Positions 56,231-63,915 of a stretch of 64,000 nt of DNA are shown here, piece after piece. The position numbers and the translations under genes were made by a program. A model generated the notes under the pieces. It was not told the DNA's origin. It saw only the letters and a list, made by a program, of their open reading frames with translations, and searched no databases. Where the stretch lies: contig DATKSG010000079.1 of assembly GCA_035531775.1 (NCBI GenBank), positions 1 through 64,000 on the forward strand, in the 5' to 3' direction. The DNA is from DATKSG01 sp035531775 (GTDB lineage: Bacteria; Actinomycetota; Acidimicrobiia; Acidimicrobiales; UBA8190). The first letter of the stretch is position 1. Every line of letters begins with the position of its first letter.

Positions 56231-56669
56231 AGCCGAGGCGCCCGAGGACCCGCCGGCGCCGTCGAGATTGCGCGTTACGCGCCACCTGGCCATCGCCCTC
56301 GAGGAGCTCGAGTGGCGGTTCACCACGAGCGGCGGCCCCGGCGGCCAGCACGCCAACAAGGCGAGCACCCGGGCTGAGGTCCGCTTCGACGTGGCCCGGT
56401 CACCCTCGCTCGGGCCCCGCCAGCGCGCCCGGCTTCTCGAGCGCCTGGGCCCCACTGCTTCCGCCTCGGCCGGCGACGAGCGCTCCCAGGCCCGCAACCG
56501 GGCCCTGGCCCTGGAGCGCCTGGCCGTCCGTTTGGCCGAGGCACTGGCCGTCCCCACGCCACGGCGTCCCACCCGGCCCACGGCGGCCTCCAAGGCCCGC
56601 CGCCTCGAGGCCAAACGCAAGCGGTCGTCCACCAAGGCCCACCGGAGCCGTCCCGGCCCCGAGGACTGA
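56223..56669 (+). CDS. arfB: ArfB-type peptidyl-tRNA hydrolase (ribosome rescue)
   Basis: About 148 residues if TTG 56223 is used; TTG 56268 is the other choice and no ATG/GTG fits. GGPGGQHANKASTRAEVRFD carries the GGQ that hydrolyses peptidyl-tRNA on stalled ribosomes; there is no codon-recognition domain, and the C-terminus is basic (KARRLEAKRKRSSTKAHRSR), as needed to enter the empty mRNA channel. Overlaps the FAH gene. Confidence 0.87.
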   Translation: MPEAEAPEDPPAPSRLRVTRHLAIALEELEWRFTTSGGPGGQHANKASTRAEVRFDVARSPSLGPRQRARLLERLGPTASASAGDERSQARNRALALERLAVRLAEALAVPTPRRPTRPTAASKARRLEAKRKRSSTKAHRSRPGPED

Positions 56670-56691
56670 CGGACTGACTCGGCTCCGCAGC

Positions 56692-57468
56692 TCAGACGGC
56701 GTCGGGCCGGAGTTGGGCGTCGCTGCCGCCGTCTACGAACAGCACGGCCCCGTGGACGAAGCCGTGGGCCGGGTCGAGCAGGAAGGCGACCACCGCCGCC
56801 ACCTCCTCGGCCGAGCCTCGGCGCCCGAGAGGCACCGGGAGCGCTTCCACCAGAGGTCCCAGGGTGGGGTCGGCCAGCGTCCCTTCCAGCAGCGGGGTCT
56901 CGATGGGCCCCGGGGCCACGGCGTTGAGCCGGACGCCGGCCGACCCCCAGGCCGCCGCACGGTGGCGCACGGCCCGGGCCAGGGCGAGCTTCGAGTTCCC
57001 GTAGACGGTGGCGCCGTCGAGGCTCTCGGCCAGTGACCGGGCCATGTCCTCGTCCCCGGCGGCCAAGGCGTCGAGCAGGCCCTGGTGCGGCGGGGTGATG
57101 CCGGCTGCGTTGGAGGCGATGGCCACGGCGGCGGGAGCCTCTCCGACGGCCAGGGCCTCGAGCAGGCCGTCGAGCAGGGATACGGCGCCGAAGTAATTGA
57201 CCCTGGCAATGTCCCCGGTGGGGCGGACGTGGGGGCCGAGCCCGGCGCACACGACCACACCGTCGAGGATGCCGTCGGCCAGTCCGGCTACGGCCGCCGT
57301 GGCCGAGGCCCGCCCCTCGGTGGTGGACAGGTCGGCGGTGACCTCGGCCTCGACCCGGTCGATGCCGATGACCCGGGCCCCGGCGCGCTCGTAGCGCCGG
57401 CGGACGGCGGCGCCGATCCCCGAGGCCGACCCGCTCACAGCCACGGTCCGACGGCGAGAGGGGCTCAC
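56692..57468 (-). CDS. short-chain dehydrogenase (3-alpha-HSD-like)
   Basis: 258 residues, GTG 57468. VSGSASGIGAAVRRRYERAGARVIGIDR (NAD site with Asp), the short ADLSTTEGR segment, CAGLGP, the extended loop with GLLDALAAGDEDMARSL, and YGNSKLALARAVRH resemble Comamonas-type 3-alpha-hydroxysteroid dehydrogenases. Steroid use is inferred. Preceded upstream by a structured non-coding segment. Confidence 0.86.
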   Translation of the reverse strand: MSPSRRRTVAVSGSASGIGAAVRRRYERAGARVIGIDRVEAEVTADLSTTEGRASATAAVAGLADGILDGVVVCAGLGPHVRPTGDIARVNYFGAVSLLDGLLEALAVGEAPAAVAIASNAAGITPPHQGLLDALAAGDEDMARSLAESLDGATVYGNSKLALARAVRHRAAAWGSAGVRLNAVAPGPIETPLLEGTLADPTLGPLVEALPVPLGRRGSAEEVAAVVAFLLDPAHGFVHGAVLFVDGGSDAQLRPDAV

Positions 57469-57580
57469 GGCCGCAGTTGTAGTCCAAGGAGTTCCCGCGG
57501 GTCGGGACCTTCGGCCCTGCCGCTGCCGGCGGCGACCGGACATGCTGGTGCCGGGACAGACGCCGCAAGGTGAACCTCCC

Positions 57581-57686
57581 AAAGGGGAACGTCCGGAGTG
57601 CCGCCCACCTAGGACGCCCCTTTTAGGCCGCCCCCGGCGGGGGGAACGGGTGCAAACCCGGTCCGCGGAGCCCGCCGGGGGTGGCC
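57581..57686. ncRNA. two strong adjacent hairpins in a 267-base gap
   Basis: Hairpin 1: AAAGGGG-AA-CGTCC (57581-57594) pairs with GGACGCCCCTTT (57612-57623). Hairpin 2: a 16-base arm at 57626-57641 pairs with 57671-57686 with one mismatch and encloses a small stem CGGGT-GCAA-ACCCG (57647-57660). The segment lies before the leftward SDR gene and after the leftward DUF4193-like gene. It could be a terminator, a leader element or a small RNA. No known riboswitch recognised. Confidence 0.4.
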
Positions 57687-57735
57687 ACTATCTTTTCCGG
57701 CCCCCGAGATTCTGGGTCGGCCTGCGGCGGCCCTG

Positions 57736-58275
57736 TCAGCTCACGCAGTCGTGGCAGCGCCAGCCGGCCGGGTCGGCCAGCAATACCGTGCTGAAGACCA
57801 GGAAGCAGCCCCGGCACACGAACTCGCTGTGGCCGCACGGGGCCACCACGTCGTCGGCCGGGTCGGTCATGTCGGCCTCGTCGGCTCCCGGGCCGTCCCC
57901 GCTGCCGTCGTCGCCGAGCTCGGCCAGACGCGCCTGGAGGATGCGGTCGAGACTCTCTTCCACGTCGACGATGTCGAGGACCTCGTCGGTCTCGATCGCT
58001 TCTACCTGGGCCCGGGCCGTGGGGGCGTCGTCCTCGTCATCGTCGTCGGCTACGTGGACCAGGTCTTCGAGGGTGGCTTCGAGGACGTCCTCGTCCACGT
58101 CCTGCTCGAGGACGTCCTCGTTGTCGAGGTCCTCCTCGAGTTGCGTCTCCTCGTCGAGCTCGGCCACAGCCAGCTCCTCGGGCGGCTCTAGGTCGGGCTC
58201 GCCCTCGGTGAAGTGCTGCTCCGGCTCGCTGCGCTCTATCAACCGCACGGGCACCACCCCTTCTGTCCACAGCAT
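57736..58275 (-). CDS. DUF4193-like acidic protein with C-terminal zinc ribbon
   Basis: About 179 residues from ATG 58275 (GTG starts slightly downstream are possible). The first two thirds are extremely acidic (runs of Asp/Glu, such as HVADDDDEDD), the last 40 residues have CGHSEFVCRGCFLVF...WRCHDC, a four-Cys zinc ribbon like that of DUF4193, a small conserved actinobacterial family possibly linked to transcription. This version is longer and more acidic than usual. Divergent from the Rrf2 gene. Confidence 0.72.
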   Translation of the reverse strand: MLWTEGVVPVRLIERSEPEQHFTEGEPDLEPPEELAVAELDEETQLEEDLDNEDVLEQDVDEDVLEATLEDLVHVADDDDEDDAPTARAQVEAIETDEVLDIVDVEESLDRILQARLAELGDDGSGDGPGADEADMTDPADDVVAPCGHSEFVCRGCFLVFSTVLLADPAGWRCHDCVS

Positions 58276-58354
58276 CAGGCCGGGCCCGGGAAATGGCAAG
58301 GGGCAAATGGATAGAAGTCCGGCATTGGGCGGCCGCCGCGGGCAGAATCCACGG

Positions 58355-58810
58355 GTGCATATCCCGGCCAAGGTCGACTACGGCATGCGGGCCCTGCTGA
58401 CGCTGGCCGACAGTGGAGAGCCCACCACGGCCGAGGCGTTGGCCCAGGCCCAGGGCCTGCCGGGGAAGTTCCTGGGGTCGATCCTGAACGACCTGCGCCG
58501 GGCCGGCCTGGTGGCCAGCCAGCGCGGGTCCGAAGGTGGCTACCGCCTGGGTCGTCCCGCATCCGAGATCTCAGTGGCCGACGTGATGCGCGCCCTAGAC
58601 GGCCCCTTGGCCGAGGTCCGCGGCCTGCGGCCCGAGGCCACCAAGTACGAGGGTGCCGCCGTCCACCTCCAGGAGGTGTGGGTGGCGGTGCGGGCCAGCC
58701 TGCGCAGCGTGCTCGAAAGCGTCACCTTGGCCGACGTGGTGGCCGGCCGACTGCCGGGCCCGGTCGCCCGTCTCACCAAGGACCCCGACGCCTGGGCCCC
58801 GCGCCGCTAA
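58355..58810 (+). CDS. Rrf2-family regulator lacking cysteines
   Basis: 151 residues, GTG 58355. Winged helix: AKVDYGMRALLTLADSGEP, TAEALAQAQGLPGKFLGSILNDLRRAGLVASQRGSEGGYRLGRP. There are no Cys residues, so it cannot bind an Fe-S cluster as IscR/NsrR do; other ligand control is expected. The gene end lies in a 23-bp triple repeat. Confidence 0.88.
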   Translation: MHIPAKVDYGMRALLTLADSGEPTTAEALAQAQGLPGKFLGSILNDLRRAGLVASQRGSEGGYRLGRPASEISVADVMRALDGPLAEVRGLRPEATKYEGAAVHLQEVWVAVRASLRSVLESVTLADVVAGRLPGPVARLTKDPDAWAPRR

Positions 58811-58856
58811 GAGCCTGGGCCTCGCGCCGCTAAGAGCCTGGGCCCCGCGCCGCTAA
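58790..58856. repeat. 23-bp unit three times, each with a TAA
   Basis: GCCTGGGCCCCGCGCCGCTAA plus two bases, at 58790-58812, 58813-58835 and 58836-58856. The first copy contains the Rrf2 stop codon; the other two follow it in the gap. Confidence 0.9.
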
Positions 58857-58889
58857 CTCCTGGTACGGCTCAGGGCGGCCTGGGAGAGC

Positions 58890-59798
58890 TCAGGCCTGGC
58901 GGGCCACGGAGTCGTTGGGCGACGGGCCCCGGCGGCGAAGGCGCCGCGGGCCGAAGGCGTCGTCTAAGAAGTCGGCGATCTCCCCGGTGATGCGCAGGGG
59001 CATAGTGCGCAACTCCATGATGGAACGGGCCTCTAGGAGCCGGGCGTTGGGCATCTGCCGGGTCAGGTGTTCGGCGTCGGTGAAGGGGTGGATGAAATCC
59101 ACCTTGTGGCCGATGACCAGTGTCGGCACCAAGATGGCGCGGCGCTGTTCATAGGTCGGCGTGATGGGCCCCACGAGCATCCCGTGCAGGACGGCGGCCG
59201 CCTCCTCGGGTTGCAGGCGCAAGGTGCCTACGAAGCTGTCGAGGGCACCGATGTTGGTGCGCGGCACTCGCCTGGCCAGGCGGGCCACCAGCCGGACCAC
59301 CGGGGCGGCGTAGTGAACGCCGAGAAGCATGGGCAGAAACACCATGGCTGCTCCTGGCACAGCCCACTCGAGCACTGGCATCTCCACCACCAGGGCCCGC
59401 ACCCGCTCAGGAGCCTGGACCGCCACCTGCAAGGTGACGTTGGCGCCGAGAGACACACCGCCCACGACGGCCTGCTCCACGCCGAGGGCGTCGAGCAGGG
59501 CCACCACGTGGCGGGCGTAGGAGTCCATTCGGTGAGCCGAGGCGTGGCGAGGCTTCTCCGACCCTCCGTGGCCGGGCAGGTCGAGGAGCACCACCCGAAA
59601 GCCGTGCTCGGCCAGGTCGGCGCCGAGGCTGCGGTTCATCTGGCTGTCGAGGAGGATCCCGTGCAGCAGGACCACCACCCGGTCCCCGCTCCCGTGCACC
59701 TCGTAGCGCAGGCGAAGGCCTTCGCTGTGCAGCTCGCCCACTTCGAACGGTCGCCTCTCGAACAGGGCGCTCACCTCGGCGAGTCGGCTTCCGGCCAC
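58890..59798 (-). CDS. alpha/beta hydrolase-fold protein without an evident catalytic His
   Basis: 302 residues, GTG 59798. VVVLLHGILLDSQMN, LLDLPGHGGSEKP, VGGVSLGANV (Ser) and VIGHKVDFIHPF (acid) are present, but where the His is normally found the sequence reads ARLLEARSIMELRTMP. It may be inactive as a hydrolase, use a distal His, or act as a binding protein. The start overlaps the upstream membrane-protein gene. Confidence 0.82.
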   Translation of the reverse strand: MAGSRLAEVSALFERRPFEVGELHSEGLRLRYEVHGSGDRVVVLLHGILLDSQMNRSLGADLAEHGFRVVLLDLPGHGGSEKPRHASAHRMDSYARHVVALLDALGVEQAVVGGVSLGANVTLQVAVQAPERVRALVVEMPVLEWAVPGAAMVFLPMLLGVHYAAPVVRLVARLARRVPRTNIGALDSFVGTLRLQPEEAAAVLHGMLVGPITPTYEQRRAILVPTLVIGHKVDFIHPFTDAEHLTRQMPNARLLEARSIMELRTMPLRITGEIADFLDDAFGPRRLRRRGPSPNDSVARQA

Positions 59799-60262
59799 TC
59801 TCCGACCCTACCGGTCTCTCGGCCGCGAACGACAAGTCGGCCAGGTCCCGGGAACTTCCCCGAGAGCACTCCGGCACCCAGGACCACCGCCCCCACCCCG
59901 GCCGTGAGGCTCGAGGCCGCCCCGAAAGGGTAGGTCACGCCGGCCACCCGCACGGCCCAGAACAGGCCGTCGAGGGCGGCGGCGGCCACCACCACCCAGA
60001 CCGCGGCGACGGCCAGGTGGTAGCGGGCGCAGAAGAGCAGCACCACCCCGAGCAGCACCACGCCGTAGGCCACGCCGAAGACCGGGCGCAACCCCGGCCA
60101 CAACGCTCCTCCTCGTTGAGTCCGGGCTGCTCCCCACACCGCGACCTGGACCACTACGGCGAAAGCCATTAGCCCGAGGGCCACGGCCCGACCGCCTTGG
60201 CCGATGGGCGAGCCGCCGGGGGTCAAGTGCCCCCTTCGCCGCTCCGCGAAGTGGCGCTCCAT
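59771..60262 (-). CDS. small polytopic membrane protein
   Basis: 163 residues from ATG 60262; GTG 60325 would extend it by 21 residues but leaves only 23 bases to the divergent gene. Four hydrophobic segments are visible (ALGLMAFAVVVQVAVWGAA; VFGVAYGVVLLGVVLLFCA; LAVAAVWVVVAAAALDGLF; a last near GVGAVVLGAGVLSG). No family recognised. The last 28 bases overlap the hydrolase gene downstream. Confidence 0.65.
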   Translation of the reverse strand: MERHFAERRRGHLTPGGSPIGQGGRAVALGLMAFAVVVQVAVWGAARTQRGGALWPGLRPVFGVAYGVVLLGVVLLFCARYHLAVAAVWVVVAAAALDGLFWAVRVAGVTYPFGAASSLTAGVGAVVLGAGVLSGKFPGPGRLVVRGRETGRVGEWPEADSPR

Positions 60263-60348
60263 GAAGTGACGAACGAGATTGCCGTTGTCGCCCACGTACT
60301 TCACGATATGTCGAGGTTGTCGCACCAAGCGAGGCCGTAGGATCGAGC

Positions 60349-61602
60349 GTGGCCTTCGCCTCGTCCCGCATGACCAGGAGCATGACCCGGGTGTCGGGCT
60401 TTCGCGATGCCGAGTTCGACTACCAGCTGCTGAGGGCCATGGGGGTGGCTGACTACGGGGGCTCCACGGTGGGCGAGTGCCTGGCCGCCGCCGGGGTCAT
60501 CACCGACGGTGACACCGGCAGCTGGGTGCGGGCTTTCGGCGCCCTGGCCGACCGGGTGGAGGCGCAGGGTCGCCAGAGCCTGGCCGCCGGCCACCGGGTG
60601 AGCGGGCGCGACCATCTGCTGCGCGCGTCGACGTACCACCGCATGGCCGAGTACTACGCCGATGCCGACCGGGTGGCCCTGTCCGAGAGCGGGCGCCGCA
60701 GCCGCGCCTGCTTCGAGGAAGCGGTCGCCCTGCTCGACACTCCGGTGGAGCCCGTGTCCATGCCGTTCGAGGGCAGCGCCTTGCCCGGGTACCTGATCCA
60801 TCCCTTCGAGGCCGGTGGCGCGGCCACGGCCCGGCCGACGGGCACCCTGGTGGCGTTAGGCGGTTTCGACTCGAGCGCCGAGGAGCTCTACTTCCAACTC
60901 GGCGCGGCCGGCGCCACGCGCCGGTGGCAGGTGCTCGTCTTCGACGGGCCGGGTCAGACCGGCGCCATGCGCGACGATCCGACTTTGTGCTTCCGTCCGG
61001 ACTACGAGGTTCCCGTCGGTGCCGTGCTCGACTTCGTCGAAAGCAGAAGCGATACGCGCCCCGAACACCTGGCCCTGGCCGGGTTGAGCCTCGGTGGCTA
61101 CTTGGCGGCACGCGCCGCAGCCTGCGACCGTCGCGTCAAGGCTCTGGTGGCCGACAGCCCCATCGTGGACCTGTACCGCTACATGGAGGCCCTTATCGGC
61201 CCCGAGGTATTCCGTATGCGCAGCGACGTGCGTCCCGAGGACGTGGTCGGCATTCCCGAGGACCTGCTCCCGGCTCAGATGATGTGGGGGATGGCGGCGG
61301 TGTGCCGCCGTTTCGGGGTGCGATCGCTGCACGAGTGGCTGGGCCGGCTCGACCGGTTCCGCCTCGGTGACATCGTCGCCGACATCAGCTGCCCGGTGCT
61401 GGCCCTGGTGGGGGAGCACGAAGGCCATGAGGTCACCCGCCAGGCCGACGAGTTCGCCGCCGGGGTATCGGGTCCTGTCACCGTGCGCCGTTTCGGCATC
61501 GACGACGGGGCCGACGCCCACTGCCAGGCCAACAACCTGCGCCTGTCGGCGTCGGTGGTCTACGACTGGCTGGACGAGCTCTTCGTGGAGCGAAGTAGCT
61601 AG
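60349..61602 (+). CDS. alpha/beta hydrolase, acyl-peptidase/pseudooxynicotine-hydrolase type
   Basis: 417 residues, GTG 60349. An N-terminal helical cap (about 1-150) precedes the hydrolase fold: VALGGFDSSAEELYF, VFDGPGQTG, ALAGLSLGGYLAARAAA (Ser), ALVGEHEGHEV (acid) and a His in DGADAHCQANN. This size and cap match the family of 2,6-dihydroxypseudooxynicotine hydrolase and FrsA-like enzymes. Substrate unknown. Confidence 0.87.
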   Translation: MAFASSRMTRSMTRVSGFRDAEFDYQLLRAMGVADYGGSTVGECLAAAGVITDGDTGSWVRAFGALADRVEAQGRQSLAAGHRVSGRDHLLRASTYHRMAEYYADADRVALSESGRRSRACFEEAVALLDTPVEPVSMPFEGSALPGYLIHPFEAGGAATARPTGTLVALGGFDSSAEELYFQLGAAGATRRWQVLVFDGPGQTGAMRDDPTLCFRPDYEVPVGAVLDFVESRSDTRPEHLALAGLSLGGYLAARAAACDRRVKALVADSPIVDLYRYMEALIGPEVFRMRSDVRPEDVVGIPEDLLPAQMMWGMAAVCRRFGVRSLHEWLGRLDRFRLGDIVADISCPVLALVGEHEGHEVTRQADEFAAGVSGPVTVRRFGIDDGADAHCQANNLRLSASVVYDWLDELFVERSS

Positions 61603-61656
61603 TAGCCGGGGGACCTGTCGGTGGTGGGCGAAGGCCATACTCGCCCGAAGTCAGCG

Positions 61657-61689
61657 GCCCGCCCGCCGGGGCGAACCCGGCGGGCGGGC
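61657..61689. terminator. perfect 14-bp bidirectional hairpin
   Basis: Arms 61657-61670 and 61676-61689 are perfectly complementary around GCGAA. It lies between the ends of the convergent hydrolase and Rpf-like genes, so it probably ends both transcripts. Confidence 0.7.
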
Positions 61690-61696
61690 GCGCACC

Positions 61697-62266
61697 TCAC
61701 AGACCTAAGCGCCGTGAGCACACGGGCCATTGGCCCCACCCGCTTCTCGCCTGCAGCTCGTGGGCGGCCTGATCCTGGACGTCCGGGGGAGCTTGCGAGG
61801 GCAGGCCGCTCAAGCCGAGCGACCGCCAGGTGGCTTCACTGAATTGGTACGCCCCGTAGTAGCCGTTGCCGGTGTCGTCGGCGTAGTTGCCGCTCGACTC
61901 GCAGTTGCGCAAGGCCGCCCACACGTCTCCGCTCGAGGGTGCCGTGACCGGTGCTGCTCTAGGGGCCACGGGGAGCGGCGGAGGTGGGGGGGTGATGGGG
62001 GGGAGCGGCTTCATGAAGGCCGACAGCTCGATCAACGTGTCGGTCGCCGGCGCTGTGGCCGGGCGAATCATGAAGCCTTGAGTGCGCACGGCATGGAACG
62101 CCGCGGCCTGATGGGCACGCATGGATGATTGTGCCGATGTGAGCTGAAAGCCGGAACGGTCGAAACCGTTGCCGGCGGCGGGATGGGGATTGCTCGGTCG
62201 CTGGGTGAGGACACCCGCGCCGAGCAGCACGGCGAGGACAACGCCAAAGAGTCGGTGCTTCCGCAT
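61697..62266 (-). CDS. Rpf-like transglycosylase (resuscitation-promoting factor domain)
   Basis: 189 residues from ATG 62266, with AGGAGG six bases upstream. Signal peptide MRKHRLFGVVLAVLLGAGVL, a Pro-rich spacer, then a C-terminal Rpf domain VWAALRNCESSGNYADD (catalytic Glu in NCESSG) ...GYYGAYQFSEATWRSLGL and GWGQWPVC. Rpf proteins cleave peptidoglycan and promote exit from dormancy. A long upstream gap (to 62832) may be its leader. Confidence 0.92.
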   Translation of the reverse strand: MRKHRLFGVVLAVLLGAGVLTQRPSNPHPAAGNGFDRSGFQLTSAQSSMRAHQAAAFHAVRTQGFMIRPATAPATDTLIELSAFMKPLPPITPPPPPLPVAPRAAPVTAPSSGDVWAALRNCESSGNYADDTGNGYYGAYQFSEATWRSLGLSGLPSQAPPDVQDQAAHELQARSGWGQWPVCSRRLGL

Positions 62267-62832
62267 CTTTCGCCTCCTTGAAGTCACGGAAACCCGGAAG
62301 GGCTCCAAGTGGGCTTGGGAATGCGGGCGCCCGTCGTCTGAGCATTCGTCTCGCGGAGCCGGCGCCGGGAAAGGGCGGGCGGCCCTGGACTAAAGGTCCA
62401 TACGAGGTGCTGACGGAGCAACCCTGGGCTTTGTCTGCTGGGACCTCACCTCCTGTACGGGCACAGCCGGGCGGGGCTGAGCTGGCTGTCTGTCGGGTCC
62501 GTCCCCTTGTGGCGCTCGTCCGTGCCGGCGCTGTTGCAGCGCGCCGAACCGCACCTAGGGGTATCGAACGTTCCACTCCGCTTTGTATCCGCCGTTGCGG
62601 GTGGACCATGCCTCAGTGGCGTGTTTGGTAAACAAATGTAAGCACCCATGTTCACGTGTTCGCAAACATCGAGAGCTGGTTTCGGCCCTGACCGAGCCGA
62701 GGTCGAGCCGGCTCGAGAGCTCTGACCTGGGGTTTCAGGTCGTTGCCCTAGGCAACAAATAAAATCGGGGCCCGGGTCGCCTCAGGCACGGTGGTCCCCG
62801 GCTCCGGACCGGGGCCCGGGTACCTTGGCTCT
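62267..62832. other. 566-base non-coding gap with clustered inverted repeats
   Basis: No gene seen. Elements: TGTTT-GGT-AAACA (62622-62634) in an A/T-rich patch; the 14-bp perfect palindrome TCGAGCCGGCTCGA (62703-62716); GACCTG-N6-CAGGTC (62724-62741); GTTGCC-CTA-GGCAAC (62742-62756) followed by AAATAAAAT; CCCCGG-N7-CCGGGG (62796-62814); and a 12-bp direct repeat CGGGGCCCGGGT (62766-62777, 62810-62821). The left part is probably a leader of about 350 bases for the rpf-like gene. Actinobacterial rpf leaders often carry a c-di-AMP riboswitch, but I could not recognise its conserved core here. Confidence 0.5.
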
Positions 62833-63036
62833 ATGGAGCATGGCCACAGCCCGGGAAGCCCCGGAAGCCCCGGAAGCCCCGGAACCGGCCAGTGCCCAGC
62901 TGAGGCCACCGCCTGGCGGCCTGCCGACCTCTCCACTCAGTGTCTGGCTTGCGGGTCCCCCATGGCCCCCGAGCATGCCCACTACCGCTGCCCGAGTTGC
63001 GGGTGGCGCGACAGCTGCTGCGACGGGCCCTACTGA
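62833..63036 (+). CDS. small zinc-ribbon protein
   Basis: 67 residues, ATG 62833. A Gly/Ser/Pro repeat (GSP three times), then CLACGSPMAPEHAHYRCPSCGWRDSCCDGPY, two CxxC pairs plus CC, a zinc ribbon found at the end of small actinobacterial and proteobacterial proteins of unknown function. Convergent with surE, 24 bases apart. Confidence 0.7.
   Translation: MEHGHSPGSPGSPGSPGTGQCPAEATAWRPADLSTQCLACGSPMAPEHAHYRCPSCGWRDSCCDGPY
62854..62880. repeat. three tandem 9-bp units in the zinc-ribbon gene
   Basis: GGAAGCCCC three times, in frame, coding the GSP repeat. Confidence 0.85.
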
Positions 63037-63060
63037 CGCTGGGCGGTCAGCCCTCGCCGG

Positions 63061-63915
63061 TCACTCGCTCTCGCCGGCGCCGGCCCAGTGCTCGAGCAGG
63101 CCCAGCCCCTGGCGCACGACGTCCTCGCCCTGGGGAGCGTCGCGCACCCCGACCAGGGCGGTGAGCGAGGCAATGTCATGGGCCAGGAGACCGGCATCAG
63201 TCTCGAGGTCGTCGTCCTCGGGTGAGCCCGGGGTGCCGAGGTCCAGGCGCAAGGTGCCTGAGCCGGCCGGCGGCAGCGACAGGTGCGGGTGGTCCGGGCC
63301 CACCACGTCCTGTTCGTGGCCGGTGTCGTGGACGGCGGAGCGGATGGTCCCGCCTCGTCCGAGCCTCCCGTGTCGGATGCCTCGGAGCTCGGTCAGGGCC
63401 ACGTTGGGCACGTTCAGGTTGAGCACGGTGCCGGCCGGCGCCTGCTCGAGCAGGGGGATCAGAGCGGCCGACAGCGTGGCCGGCGTGGACCAGGGCACCG
63501 GGTCGTCGCCGAAGCGGATGGACGAGGCCAGGCAACGCAGCCCGAACTGCGCCGCTGTCAGGGCGGCGCCCACCGTGCCCGAGTGCATGGCCGAGCGGCC
63601 CACGTTGATGCCGTGGTTGATCCCCGACAGCACGATGTCGGGGCGAGGGCCGAACCCACCGACGCAGGCGAGGATCACGGCCAGCGCCGGTGGCCCGTCG
63701 ATGCCATAGGTGGGGGCGTCGAGGTCGTCGATGACGTGGGTGGCGTAGTCGATGCCGTCGCGCGAGTGCACCGGTCCGACCGCTGCCCCTGCTCCGCTGT
63801 AGTCGATCATGGGGGCCACCACCACGAGGTCGTGGCCACTGCGCAGCGCCGCCCGGGCTAGCGCAGCAATGCCGGGTGCGCCAACGCCGTCGTCGTTGGT
63901 CACCAGGATGCGCAC
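63061..63915 (-). CDS. surE: 5'/3'-nucleotidase SurE
   Basis: 284 residues, GTG 63915 with GGAGGG upstream. MRILVTNDDGVGAPGI holds the metal-binding DD; the second block is VLSGINHGINVGRSAMHSGTVGAA (Asn ligand). These are diagnostic of SurE, a metal-dependent phosphatase of nucleoside monophosphates used in stress and stationary phase. The usual Ser after DDG (PMIDYSGAG) is present. Confidence 0.94.
   Translation of the reverse strand: MRILVTNDDGVGAPGIAALARAALRSGHDLVVVAPMIDYSGAGAAVGPVHSRDGIDYATHVIDDLDAPTYGIDGPPALAVILACVGGFGPRPDIVLSGINHGINVGRSAMHSGTVGAALTAAQFGLRCLASSIRFGDDPVPWSTPATLSAALIPLLEQAPAGTVLNLNVPNVALTELRGIRHGRLGRGGTIRSAVHDTGHEQDVVGPDHPHLSLPPAGSGTLRLDLGTPGSPEDDDLETDAGLLAHDIASLTALVGVRDAPQGEDVVRQGLGLLEHWAGAGESE

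Noticed and set aside
57626..57686. Cobalamin riboswitch
   Set aside because: A GGTGCAAACC-like core is present, but the B12 box and the flanking conserved segments are not, and the downstream gene is an SDR without a link to B12.
62267..62640. ydaO-type c-di-AMP riboswitch before the rpf-like gene
   Set aside because: Expected from context, but the conserved core sequences could not be found by eye; left as an open question rather than a feature.
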